From: Polytrichum commune
Taxonomy: Eukaryota > Streptophyta > Polytrichopsida > Polytrichales > Polytrichaceae
NCBI GenBank assembly: GCA_950295325.1
Contig: OX485805.1
Span: 23,363,501 to 23,427,500, forward strand
Direction: 5' to 3'
Length of the DNA stretch: 64,000 nucleotides
The translations under genes were made by a program, and so were the position numbers. The notes beneath the pieces were generated by a model, which was not told the DNA's origin, did not search any database, and saw only the letters and a program-made list of their open reading frames with translations. Shown one piece after another: positions 12,228 to 24,600 of this stretch (positions within the stretch are counted from its first letter, which is position 1; each line of letters opens with the position of its first letter).

Positions 12228-12671
12228 GTGCAGTGGATCCGACATGAGACGCCTAAAGTTAGACAAGGGACCACTAGGCAGAGCGCTCCGCTTTCCACTC
12301 CCGAAATGCTCCGAAATGACAACAAGTTGGGGATAATTTGTCAACGCATCATGCTTCAAGGAGGAAGGTTTTATGGGGAATTGATGCTGGGCCCCAGGGG
12401 CGGAGGAACTCTCTTACGAGGGAAAAAGAATCGGTGGAAACAATGAAGTAAAGAATTAGCACCTTCGTCCTGCATCATCAACTTGAACTTGAACAGGCTG
12501 GGAGGAGATCATGAGGAGAGGGAAGAGTCGGAGATCAGCCAGCTGTTTTGCAACTTACTTGTTGCCCCGGAAGCACGTTCAGGAGGCGACAAAGACGCCG
12601 ACTTTCAGGATCATCAACATCTGCAGCTTTCATCATCAATAACCATCGCCGAACAAGTTAGCTCCCCGTGA
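12228..12671 (+). other. Two short frames of uncertain coding status
   Basis: Frames of 72 codons (12228-12446) and 62 codons (12483-12671; acidic, ending VSSP) lie in sequence with more G and C than its surroundings. No motif is recognised. They may belong to a 5' exon or leader of the receptor kinase downstream, or to a separate small gene. A good splice donor (CAA|GTAAGTAGG) follows at about 12715. Confidence 0.25.
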
Positions 12672-13221
12672 ATGATTTGCCTTCAACTCTCTAAAGTCTG
12701 TCGCTTGTGGTTGCAAGTAAGTAGGGTTAGCTGCCAGGACAGGAGATTCAATCATCTCTGTAACCCTTTTGTTTTGTTTTGTTTTGGTTTGTTTGTTTTT
12801 TTGTTGTAGTTGGTTTCATGTGCATCAACTTGTAGTGTGGTTGTGGAACTGGGGAAAGGTGCGTCAGGGTTGAGATTGATCTGTCTGGCCGTCCGGTATA
12901 TGATGGCAATCTGAAGTGCATGTATTTGGCAAACACCCCAGAGCGTATTTGCATGAGTGAATGAGTGAGCGAGCTGGAGGACAAACAGCAATCTTGGGTG
13001 AAGTGTCATCACGGAGTAAGTTGAAAAATGAGGACTCGTAAACAATGATCACACACATCAGAATATGAAACAATATGATGAAACTTGGCTTTCAGTAATC
13101 GGAAGTTGCTATGTTAACTGATCCCCTATTGATGTTTCGGCGAATTCCACAAGAATCAGTGAACAAGATGAGGTTTGGCATCTTAGTTGATTTAAGGACT
13201 TATCATTTCTGGTGCAGTTCG

Positions 13222-16200
13222 ATGGACGGAAGAATGAGTCTACGGAGGATCCTGCTGCAAGCAGCTGCTCCAGGTATGGAACCTGCCCATTCACACGGAT
13301 CAGATGGTCTGTCAATAATACTATACCCGTTTCAATGTTATTATCCTGCAAGTGTGTAGAGAAATGATCATCAGCACTCTAGGTCACCTCATCTCTGATC
13401 AAAGTGTTTATTTTGAAACCTTCTCTCGCAGCACAAAATACTACTACAGCTTCGGGAACTTCAGGTGCGATCACGGACCTCTCTCTGTTGCAAATGAATA
13501 CTTTAGTCTGTCCAGTACTTTAGATCTGTCGGTCGACTTATGGGTCGTTTACGAATCTATAAAGGTTGTTGTGGTTGTGGTTGAGATTGACCAACACAAT
13601 CAACCACAACTGCGGGTTTTGTCCTTCACATTTGTAGAGTGGAAGAGCTGTGTGATTGATGGTTGGGTTGGTTTTCCAAATCATCACAATCTACCATTGC
13701 TTTAGGTTTTGAATTTGAGAAGAAGCAATCTACTTCTATCATTACTTTAGGTCATGAACTCGAGAAGAGAACAATTAAAGTGATTATTATCCTTGCTGCT
13801 TGGATTGTGAGGTGGTTAACCACGCGGAGTTGTAGGGTTGATGGGTAGAGTATGTGGTTGTGGTTACCTTTTCATTCTACGACAATAAAATCAAAGAGTA
13901 AACCACAACTACAACCATACCTTTATCTACATCAGGTCGAGTGGTTGTAAACATTGAAAAGAGCACAGAAATTTGTCTCTTCTGATTTGAAGCTCATGGG
14001 CGGGATGATGGGCTTTTGGTGGCCTGTCTGTGGTTTGCAGTTTGTGATACATGTGTCTCTCATTTAACGAGAGATTTAATTCCATGTCTGTGATGTGCAG
14101 CTACGAAGCCAGTGGTCTGGGTATACATCGGAGTGGCTGCGGCGGTCGTGGTGGTTCTTCTGTTCATCGTATGCATTGTGTGCTGCTATGTCGTAAAGCG
14201 ACGATCGAAACTTGAGAAGAAGAGGCCTCACAATGAGCAGACGATATCAGGTTCGAAAATACTTCAAACTTGATGCCAGGTCACACAGCCTCCACATGTT
14301 GTTCTAGAAACCCCTATAAAAGTTCGGAACTCAAAAATCATCGAGCAGCCATGGGCATCTTATCTTTTGAAAGGATTTCACATCACAGAATCAGTAGCGC
14401 ACTACGTGTACAACATACTCTGCAGATTTCTCTTAACTCTTGTATTCACAGTTTGAATAACAATCTGCAAGAAACCTTCAGGAGGATTCTCAAGTGGGAT
14501 TAAGTAACCTAATGGAGCATGAGTTGCTTTAGTTTGTAACATGTGTACTTGATTTGTATACCTTTCTATGAGCAGACGGTATCATGTTCGCAAATTTGCA
14601 AGTTTCCATGTCACACCACCTCCAAATGGTGTCCTTAAGAATTCTCCCCCAAAATTCGGGACTCAAAAGAATCACCAAGGAACCATGAGTAACTCATCTT
14701 TTGAAAAGATTTCTTATCGCAAATTCAGTAGTGCATCTACAACTATGTCTCATAACTACACAGTTTATTTTTTTAACTGTTATGGGTGTAGTCACAATTA
14801 GAATCACAACTTGCAAGAAGCCATCAGGAGGATTCCCAAGTGCGAATAAGTAACCTAATGGAGCATGAGATGCATTAGTTTGTAACATCTATTTTAATTT
14901 GCACCAGAGGTGCTTGGGGGTCCTCAAGCTGCGACCATTATCCCTTACGAAACCTTTTCAGAGGCAACCAATGAGTTCGACCCGAAACAAAAAGTCGGAG
15001 AAGGTCGTTTCGGCTCCGTCTACCGGGTCAGCTCAAACTCTACCCAGCTCAAATCCTTTGCAATCTGCTCACAAACCGTACCAGCCGTGCTAATCCCCTC
15101 ACTTAGTTTTTCAATGCACTCAAGAACCCTATTATCATATCAATTTCCAACTGATGTAGACAATTGCTCATATGGAGATGTACTTTGGACAAATGGCATA
15201 TAGACATGTGGAGAATTGGCATTTGGCAAATGGATATAGAAAAAGGGCACCAATCTGAAATTACGGGGCTTGTTCGATTTTGTCTATGCAGGGTGAGATG
15301 CCCGATGGTACCGAGGTGGCGGTCCGCCGATTGTCCTTGAACTCCAGGCAAGGGAAGCGTGAGTTTGTGAAGGGGGTAAAGTCCATCATGGATCTGAACC
15401 ACCGGAACGTTGTTCGCCTTGTGGGATGCTGCTACACAAACACCCGGCTGCTTGCGTACGAATTTGTCGAAAATGGAACACTCGCTCAGTCTCTCTTCGG
15501 TAATATCTTGCTTAACCCTACATCAACACTGATTTCACATTGATTCAATCACATCAAACTCACTTCAACATTCATTCAATGCGTATCAAACAAGAGGATG
15601 AAATGTGAGTTTGAAATGATGTTGTATGAACCATTAGCTTAAATGTTGAATTGTAGCACTGTAAAGATACACAACCTGAAGGAAACGTAGGGAACGACAC
15701 TGGCTGAACACTATTGAGATGTACGCATCAATTTTACAGAACTCAAAGGACAGTTGGATTTTGTTGAGGTATGTAACTTTTTTGAGCTACTGCATCTATC
15801 CAATGGACTAAGGAGTGAAGGCATATATTGGAATATGCATGTGCTCAGTTTTTGTTTGTTTGTTTCTTTTGCATATATAGATCGCAGGAAGACGATGGAT
15901 TGGAAAACCAGGTTCGAGATTCTACTGGGTACTGCGACGGGTTTGGCGTTTTTACATGAAGAGTCCCAGACAATTTTTGCACATGGTGACATCAAAGCTG
16001 GAAACATCCTTCTCGACAAGATCATGAAGCCCAAGATTGCTGACTTCGGACTAGGGAACCTATTCCGTAACGACCAGGGAGAAGTCAAAGCCAGAAACAT
16101 GACGTCTGTGTAAGTAGTTACAATCCTGCAAGCCAATTGGTGTAATGAAATCGGTGAGGTGAAGTCTAGCATTGTGTAATTTATATGTAGTCCCGAGAGT

Positions 16201-17774
16201 GACTATATTCTAATGATTTTGTTGTCATCAACAGAGGGTACATGTCACCGGAGTTTGCAGTTCACGGGCAATTGTCAGCCAAGGCAGATGTGTTTTCGTA
16301 TGGAGTCCTGTGCTTGGAAGTTATAAGCGGCAAAACGAACACCGACATCAACCTACTTGGCACCGACATGCAACATCTACTTGGCTGGGTAAGATTCAAT
16401 TCAAGTTCCAGAGTCGGTGGCGTTGTTTTTCCGGGGCCATAATTGGATATAATTCGGTAATCCATTTATGGCTTTCTTCATCCTTAAGAAATTAGAATTA
16501 GAGAGAAAAGAAACTAAAACCAGAAAGAAAGCTCGATGTTTGTTCATGATATTCATTGCGGGGCCAAGGTTCGTCAGTAGCTGAGCCTCTCAGAGGATGT
16601 GAACTTAGAGGGACTTCTGTAGCAGGGAGATAACCAAATCTGAATGTATATATCACCATCTGAAATGCTTCTAAGACACTGGTACAGAGATGTATGTATC
16701 AAATCACATAAGGTTATGTGTTCGAACACTTTTCTCTCAGCACCCATTTCTCATACAATACGGAACACGCAATTAGTGTAACATGATTGGGAAATTGATC
16801 TTTGGCTCGTAGGCATTTGCCTCATAATATTTGGAGCTTATATGAATATCTTATTCCCTATCAAAATGAAAATGAAAAATCTTGTGCTCATTATGTGGTC
16901 ATTATAGGTCTCCCAATTTATGTTGACTTTTCACCTGAGAATGGTCAGCATATTTTCAACATGTAGTCCAATCTGTTTTGAATACATGTCTTTTTGGGTG
17001 TCCATTCTTAGATCCAGACTCAACCACATACCACAAAAATCTAGGTGTCTGATTAAATCCACTGATTAATCTACCTTGATGGCCAGAATGTGGATGTGAG
17101 AAAATCAAGACAATGGCCAGACTTCAGAAAAGATTAAAAGAATACCATGTTCATCTAATAGTTTTATAGCCACCTCAGTTTATTAGAAAAAGCAGAATGT
17201 ATGGGCCGTACTTCACTAGTCAATTCAGAGCTATTCAGTGCACAGGTTAGAAAAGTTGGAAAACATCAATCGGTAGCGCATGTTATGATCTGTGTTGTGG
17301 GTTAAGGTGCATGGTGTTATGGGTTAGGGTCTCTACTGGGCATATGTATCTTGCTGACATTCACCTCCTATGATGTATGATCAGGCATGGCGACTTCAAG
17401 ACAAGCGAAAACCATTGGACATGGTGGACCCTAAACTGCAAGATAGCTACAATGTGGATCAAGTGATGAAAGTGATTGGAATTGCCCTCTTGTCAACTCA
17501 AGATGCCCCCAGTGCGCGTCCATCCATGTCACGAATTGTTTCGATGCTGAAGAATCAAGAGGCTCTTCCTCCTCTTCCATCAAGGCCAGAAGCCCTGCAG
17601 GCCATTGGACTTGGCCAGGAGAACATTTCTGGGCATTTCAGCAGCTCGTTTGTGGCACCGAAGAAGTTCACCTCCAAGAGATGGACCACCAGGAAGAACA
17701 AAGATGCAAGCTCCAGCAACACCCATAGTGGTATTTTCCATAGCGGGATTTTCACCAGTGGATATTTCAAGTAA
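13222..17774 (+). CDS. Receptor-like kinase with atypical catalytic residues
   Basis: Exons read by eye: 13218-13273 (first ATG 13222), 13432-13464, 14101-14250, 14908-15026, 15292-15499, 15881-16109, 16235-16388 and 17385-17774. From 13222 they join in one frame to 444 residues. A transmembrane helix lies at about 33-60, followed by KRR. The kinase has the G-loop GEGRFGSV (109-116), DFG (242-244), GYMSPEF and RPSMSRI. Two key positions are changed: VAVK reads VAVRR (Arg130) and HRD reads HGD (222-224). The tail ends in short HSGIF-type repeats. The exon pattern resembles cysteine-rich (DUF26) and related receptor kinases, but no DUF26, lectin or leucine-rich ectodomain was found upstream, so the start is provisional. 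The protein would sit in the plasma membrane. Reduced phosphotransfer is inferred and unproven. Confidence 0.75.
14233..14900 (+). repeat. Intronic tandem duplication including a splice-donor region
   Basis: 'atgagcagacg' begins both copies (14233 and 14568; period 335). The copies stay alike to 'aatggagcatgag.tgc.ttagtttgtaac'. The first copy includes the last 18 bases of the transmembrane exon and its donor. In the second copy the exon end reads GTATCATGTTCG, so the AG before the GT is lost while the GT remains. Confidence 0.8.
16720..17060 (+). repeat. Dispersed repeat family R1, copy 1, in a kinase intron
   Basis: Shares ordered blocks with 27990-28350, 31600-31990 and, reversed, 42600-42985: 'tttggagcttatatgaatatctt', 'tgctcatta', 'gaatggt.a.catattttgaac', 'agtccaatct' and 'accacatacca...aatataggtgtct'. 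No coding sequence. It lies inside the 996-bp last intron of the receptor kinase. Confidence 0.7.
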
Positions 17775-18661
17775 ATGTGTTGATGGAGAATCCTGCTGTA
17801 TTCCAACATTTGCAATCGCAGGGACCTACCTGCTTGTTAATCCTGTTTTCTCAGGAAGAAATACCCTTGCGGACAATTGAAGCCGCACTGTATGGCTGAA
17901 TTATGGATGCTTCGTCCAGTTGCAGCTGCGGCAGTTGTACGGCCGAAAAATTGGTGACATATCCTAGAGGGGTTTGGAGTCGTTCTCAAGCAAAGATTTG
18001 CAAGGTGCAGCTGCATGAAAGTTTGATTTGCAACAGAAGTTACTATGACCCACTCTGCATGCTAAATTCTTGTTGACATGGGATATGTTCAACCTACCTC
18101 TTGTGGAATGGCAGAGCTTCTTCGACTGTTGCAAATTCTCTTGGTAAACTGAAGAATCTAAAGCTTCATTTTAACAGGACTCTCTGTCTGTAACATCAAA
18201 GGTGTTGACAGTGCCAGGAGTGATGATCACCTTCAAATTTGAGAACAGGGCTTCCGGCCAAATTTTTGAGAGTAGTATAAGTTAGTTCAACAATTCAAGC
18301 TTTGATGCTGGGGCATCACAATGTACATGTAGATGAGGATATCATAGTGATGATAATGTCAAACTTTTCACTTTTGTATGGTACTAAAGAGCTATGGTAA
18401 TTGTTTTCTGGGATGGAACGTTTTTGCCACACCATGATGAGATCATGTTTTCACTGCTCTACTTGTGAACAAAATGCTTCTCAGCACTATATTACACAGC
18501 GAAACTCCTCGTGCATACTTGTGATGGATGCATTTGTCCTGATGATACCTGCAAAGGCCTGAGTTTAAGGATGTTCTCCTTACTGAGGTTGAAAGCACCC
18601 AACAACTCAAATGGAATGGGAATTGATGGTTGCAAAAATGTCTTTGGGAATGTGTTCACCT
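17775..18661. other. Convergent intergenic spacer
   Basis: The stretch between the stop codons of the receptor kinase (+) and ARC5 (-). It must hold both 3' untranslated regions. No repeat or frame of note. Confidence 0.6.
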
Positions 18662-21600
18662 TCACGACTCTTCTATGATGTCGCATTGGGAATGTGTCAC
18701 AGTCTGCGAGCTGCTGAGCTGATGGTGAATATTTGCAAACTGCTCTTGAAGCTTCTCCACCTTCGCAGCATACAAAACAACAAACCTCATCATCTTTGTA
18801 GCAAGGGAAGTCACCTAATTAATAACTGAGCTTTGACCAATAATGTTTCAATTCCACTTTAGCTCGGAGAATATACAATCTGTTGGAAAGGAATTTTGAA
18901 GAGTGCATACCCGTTGCAATTCTGTTTGAAGTTCAAGCTTTTGCTGTTCCAATCCACGACGAACCTAGGCCATTCAAGCACTCGTGCATTTACAAACAAG
19001 ACCAACACTGCAGAGCCAGGCTCTCTCATTTGCTCAAAAAACTGACAAAAATAAAGAAACTCCCTTGAATTTCAACACAAAAACTGTGTCGTTGCAGAAG
19101 CCACATGGGTAAAAACTCAAGCAAAACATACTCCAACAAGTAAACAGAGTCAAGGAATTTTACATACCAGAGCTACATCAAATACATTTTCTATGTCTCC
19201 CTGGAAGGCCGTCTCCAAATCTTCCCGCAGTACAGCAGGGAACTTGTCAACGACTGGTATTAAGAAGAAGCAATTGAACTGCACAATCCAGCAGAACAGG
19301 ATGGACATGTCAATTTTACAAGCTGTGAAGCTCCTACTGTAGTTAGCTATGAAGGAAGATGGCTCGTTGCTATCATTGATGCTAATATGCTTTTTCCTTC
19401 AAATGGATAGAATACTTAAGAATGGGTGAAGAGAGTGACCAAGGTTCTCTACCTTCATTTCTGCAGATGCAACACAATGTTCACGTATGCCTTCAAATAT
19501 CTGGGTAACAAGAGCATTTACAATCTCCTCAGATGTAGGGGCCAATTTCCGGTTCCATAGAGTAGTCTCTAGCAAGTTCACCAATCTCACATGAGCTGTC
19601 TGTGAGCATTCTTGGCTTGGACTAGTAACCTTATTCTCCGGTCGAACTTTATGGTCTTGCTTATTACAGTTACCTACAAAAGGAGGTGGTGTACCCTCTG
19701 GCACCCCACTGGCCACTCTTCGAGGTGGTGACTGCTCGCTAGTGGCAATGGTGTCAATGTATTGACATAACCCTGAGCGGTTCTGTGAGTGCAATACACA
19801 AGATAGTAAACAAACTGAGGACTCCAGATATTTCGTACTCTCTAACCCTGGATATACTAATTTGATCTTTTCTTATCAAGCTTGAACACGAGAGATTCAA
19901 TATCAAAATATGTAATACATTTATAATGTTTAAAAAAACTCAACATCAGCTCAGCATAACCGCTTACAAGACCAATTCAGAACGCAAATGTCTCCCTAGG
20001 GCTCTGAACTTCATCGGCATTTGATTATCACCTTGTTATGTAAAGACCACGTGACATACCGGGTCATACTTTTTAGATCCTCCATACACCTGAATCACAC
20101 ATAGATCAATGTCCTTGTCAGGATTAGATAAATAATTACTCATGTCACCCAACATGATAGGATGCTTTGATTTCAGTTCTGTTGCTTCATGCACCTGCCA
20201 ATCAAAGAATAAGATGGTTGCAAGGGTAGAACTAACTTCTCGCGACAGCTTCGCTCTGTGGACTCAACAAAGCCCTGGAATGCTGTTTTAATTCGCTTCA
20301 TAAACACATCGTGGCTACTCAAGTAATCTCCATCCCTCTGCACAGGAACAATTTATTAAAAGAAAACCAAATCCTCTTGTTAAGATTATCATAATATACA
20401 TCAACTTCACATTTCCTCACTTTTCCCACAAACATCTCAATCTTCAGTGGATGAAACACCATCTTCCTCACTTCTTAAAGGTTTAAGTCTACATTTCCTG
20501 AGACTCCTTATAACTAATAAATCGCCCTCCTTTTACCTTTTACCTTATACTTAAGAATCTATCGGCATCAAGCTGAGAATTTATTGGTGTTAAGATATTT
20601 AAAGTCCAGAAGGGTCAAGCTAATTTCCAATAAGTCCAATTTCGTTTGGATGCCAGAGGATTCGTACCTGTAGCAGATAGAGTGCAATAGGAAGTAACCT
20701 CCTTAGAATGTGAGAGAGCCTGAAACCTAACTGCACGAGTGAGCAGCAAAGTACTTGATCATCAGCTGGGGTGACAAATTTTAGTGTTCCATAGCATTTG
20801 AGAGCACCATGACATCCTCATCACTCTGTAGAAACCTATCGAAGCAGATACATTTGGATTGAACTGCAAAATTTGCATCACAACACAGATGTAGAAGTCG
20901 GAGGCTAACCTGATGCAGAAATGGCTCAAACACATCCCGTGCCTTTGAAGTTGCAATAACACATGCTGTTCTGTACTTCCATGTCACGTTCTATGTCAAA
21001 TGCTCAGTTCCTTCAATTGTACCTTTGTGATAATCTTCTAGGCACTGATTTTCAGAAGAATGCGCAGCAAACAATTTTTTCGTAGCTGTATAGCGAGGCA
21101 CACATCTGCCAGAAGAGTGGAACGAATATATATATATATATATTAATATGACTATGAAGAGGTATACCTTATGTAATTGGTCCCATCGTGTATGTCTTCT
21201 ACACCACATGCGTTCACTATTTCTTCACGACTGATAGCCTGGCACTTCACCCGACCAACAACAAGGCGAAACTCTGCCATGGCCCTATGATATTGGGCAC
21301 CTCCATACAACCGCATACCTGCATTCTGTTTTGGTTTGGGACGTTTACTTTACTTTTAAGACAGTCAAACCTTGTATAAGTGGAAAACAATGTCTTGTTA
21401 ATCTGTAGGATTTCCATGCAACAGTGACATCCATATTCCCCAATACCTACTTCAGAAAGTTCATTTAAGTCATTTAGAGCCATTAAATTTTCTTATTATC
21501 CATGCTACCAGACAAGTTAACGTGTTGGACTTACTGGTACATGTTTATTGGCTGTTTGCACTCCATCAGGACTCACAAATGCTCCCCCATGAACTCGCTC

Positions 21601-24600
21601 ATCCTGTAAAGTTTCTCCTGTACAAAATTACTGAGAGTGCATTAGCTCACCTTACATATAGGAAACTATGAAATGCTAGAATGTGAGGCATCATTACACG
21701 TCAAGTGTGAGGCACAGCTGTTTAACACCACTGGAATTTTAGAACTATCAGGAATGGACATATGTCTAGGGAGAAATCAGGATCCAGCAGCATCCACAAC
21801 GTCATTGAGAAAATCCTGAAAATTCAAATTTGTTGAAAGAGTCTTCTTTTATCACATGAAAGTGCTGGGCACATATAAAGGAAACCTATTTGCTAATGTA
21901 CCATATCTTTCAGGTGGTGCTATAACTGTTCCCCTAAGCAACAGGGACAACTGCACACACAAATACAAATTTCATCAGCTGAGAAAATCTTCCACCCCAG
22001 CAATGTGTGACTCTACTGCAACCTAATCACGCCAGAAAGACGGACACAGGGAGCTTTTCTTAGGATCACAGATATATTCATATTGACAGACCTTCATTTT
22101 CGCCATGTTCCTTCTATTTCTTGATGTTAAATGCGCTTCTTCATAAGTCTATATTATTACTGAAGATAGTAGAGACAGAGGTTTCAAATAGAATCACATT
22201 TTGACAAGCAAGGCTTGAAGAGAGCAAACCTTCTCAAGGAATGAGTCTCGAAAGCTTCTGCCCCTTTCTTTTAATTTTGCATCATCTAGATCCCTGCAAG
22301 TGCTCCCGAATGCCAAGAGTACATTAGCTCACATTACAATAGAAAGCTGGGCTCAAGAAGTTGAGGTGAGTGTGGTACATACATAGTTCGGTAAACAGAA
22401 TGACTTAGTTCCATTTTTTAACAAGGATTAGATTTGACGACGTGGCTAAACACCCTCTTTCATGTCTCTCATCTGCTGAAATGTAATGAGAATTTCCTTA
22501 GGTTGCCAAGTCCCTGCAGATGTGGGGTACACACCCAAGGTCCTGAAGTGTTTGGCGAAGCTTGATGGTGATGGTGCGAAACTCCTTGCTCAAAATTGGA
22601 ACTATGGATGGCACATTTTCCATATACCTAGGCACAGGAGTTGAAGGTGGGTATGTCAACCCATCACAGCATAAACGACTAGGTCAAGTGCGACTATGTC
22701 TAGCAAATCTATGTTAGATTTTTCGCGGTAATGCAAAACATATAGAAACAAATCAGATACTTTACTTTGCAATTCTTTTCATCCTGGACTATCTCATAGC
22801 TTGTGTCTAGGGATTGCAGTAAATAAAATTCTCGTGGTGGGTTTGAATTCTACTAACCTACGCTGAAGAAGCTCCTCAAGGAACCACCGTAAACGACTCA
22901 CTCCAATTTGTGAGCGCTCTTCTTTACTCAATTTTCGATTCAGCTTCTCCTCCAACAGTGCAACATCTTGTGCTTCTCTTGCAGCAACTGCCTGCGTAGG
23001 ATGGGCAAGAGAGCTCAACCATCACTAATACTCATCGACACCGATCAACAAGAATATCACAGATGCATTATCATCTATCATTACATCTATCTAGTGAATT
23101 TGTTTTTCCTTTTATAGAGATCAATAGCCAGAACTAAGGCAGTGTAGTCAGCCATGCCTCCAGCCTGCAGGAAGTTGTATCCGTAAACTTCCAAGGATAT
23201 GTGCGCCATAGGCTCTTCGGATAAAATTTACGAAGAGTAGGTAGATAGCACCAAACATTGGTTGAGTTCTTATTGAAGGTTTGATATGGACCTCTTGAAA
23301 ATGGGCATTTGAGCGAAAGACAGATTCCAGGCTGCTGCCCACCCGGCCGGATGGCACTGAGGTGAAGAAGGGGAAAGCACCGAGTGCATTGCCATTTAGC
23401 AGGCGGATCTGTGGCCTAAGGAAGAGCTCCACATCATCCGGTCGTGCGAATTGAGGGATTCGAGTGTCCAGCTTGGTGGACACAAGGACCGTTCTACCTA
23501 AATCTGGATCGACCTGGCCAACATCAAATGAGCACATTGGAGTAGGAGTCAGCTAAGTTGCAAAAGTATTTTCTCTCTGGTTGAAGCACATAAATGCAAA
23601 GAATATATTGCTGGCACATTTGGGCTAGATGGAAATATAGCAACAAGAGGGGTTGCACAAAGGCTCATGTGTGAGCAGTTGTGAGAGGCACCTGCATCAC
23701 GACTCTGCGAGTAGTAGCATTACTCCAGTCACTGCAGTCCTCTAAACACAAAATAATAAATTCCTTCTGCACCATCTTCGTGTGGATGAGAGCCTCCACC
23801 GCAGCTGCCTGATACTACCCAGAAGTCCATTTAAGAGGCAATGCTTGAGTACTGCATCTTTGAGAAAAAATTGCAATAAAATCCACAATGAAAATGCATT
23901 GAGCCATCAAAACATGTTAGAAGAGCATCATAATTCTAGGACATGCCTCACATCATCCACAAATACTCCTTCCATTCTACAAGAACCTGCATAAATTCTT
24001 ATAGGAATTACAGCAGTATCCAGAAGAGCAAGAGTGCAAACCTGAAGTGATTGGGTCTTGTGTCCAGGGGGAGCTGAAATGAGTCCTGGAGTATCGATGA
24101 TGGTGAGGTTGGGGCAAAATTTGTACTCTATCTTCACCACAATCTCCTTAGCCCAGAACTGGCACGCCTCTCTCTCCAGACGCATATTTTCTGCCTCAAT
24201 GTAAGCCTGAACAAAAATTGTTAGCCTACCCATCAATGAGCAGACAAAAAGGACCTTCAAGAACAAAAGACTACATGAAGAACTTATCAATATGTACGAC
24301 GGTAACAAATGTAAACCTACGAATGCTTCCGAATCTATATTATATCCATGTGCCAAATTATTTTGGGGTTTGGATTGATGGAAGCGTTTCCAGGCTCTTA
24401 TTCCAAGTATGGAGACGATGAATCCTCGTTGGCAGACCACAAACTTTCCAATAACCCTGAAATACTTTGAATGCCATAAGAAGCGTCTCCGGAGTCTCTC
24501 CTGTACCTCGATCTTTGACTTCTTGAAACAATTCTGTGGAAGGGTCAAGTGGGAGGAACTTGACACTTATCTGATGGAAAATGCAAAAGTAGAAGCTATG

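Noticed and set aside
20194-20337. An extra coding exon (VHEATELKSK...) in ARC5
   Set aside because: It does not match ARC5, and joining it in the required phase gives a stop. Kept only as a possible poison exon.
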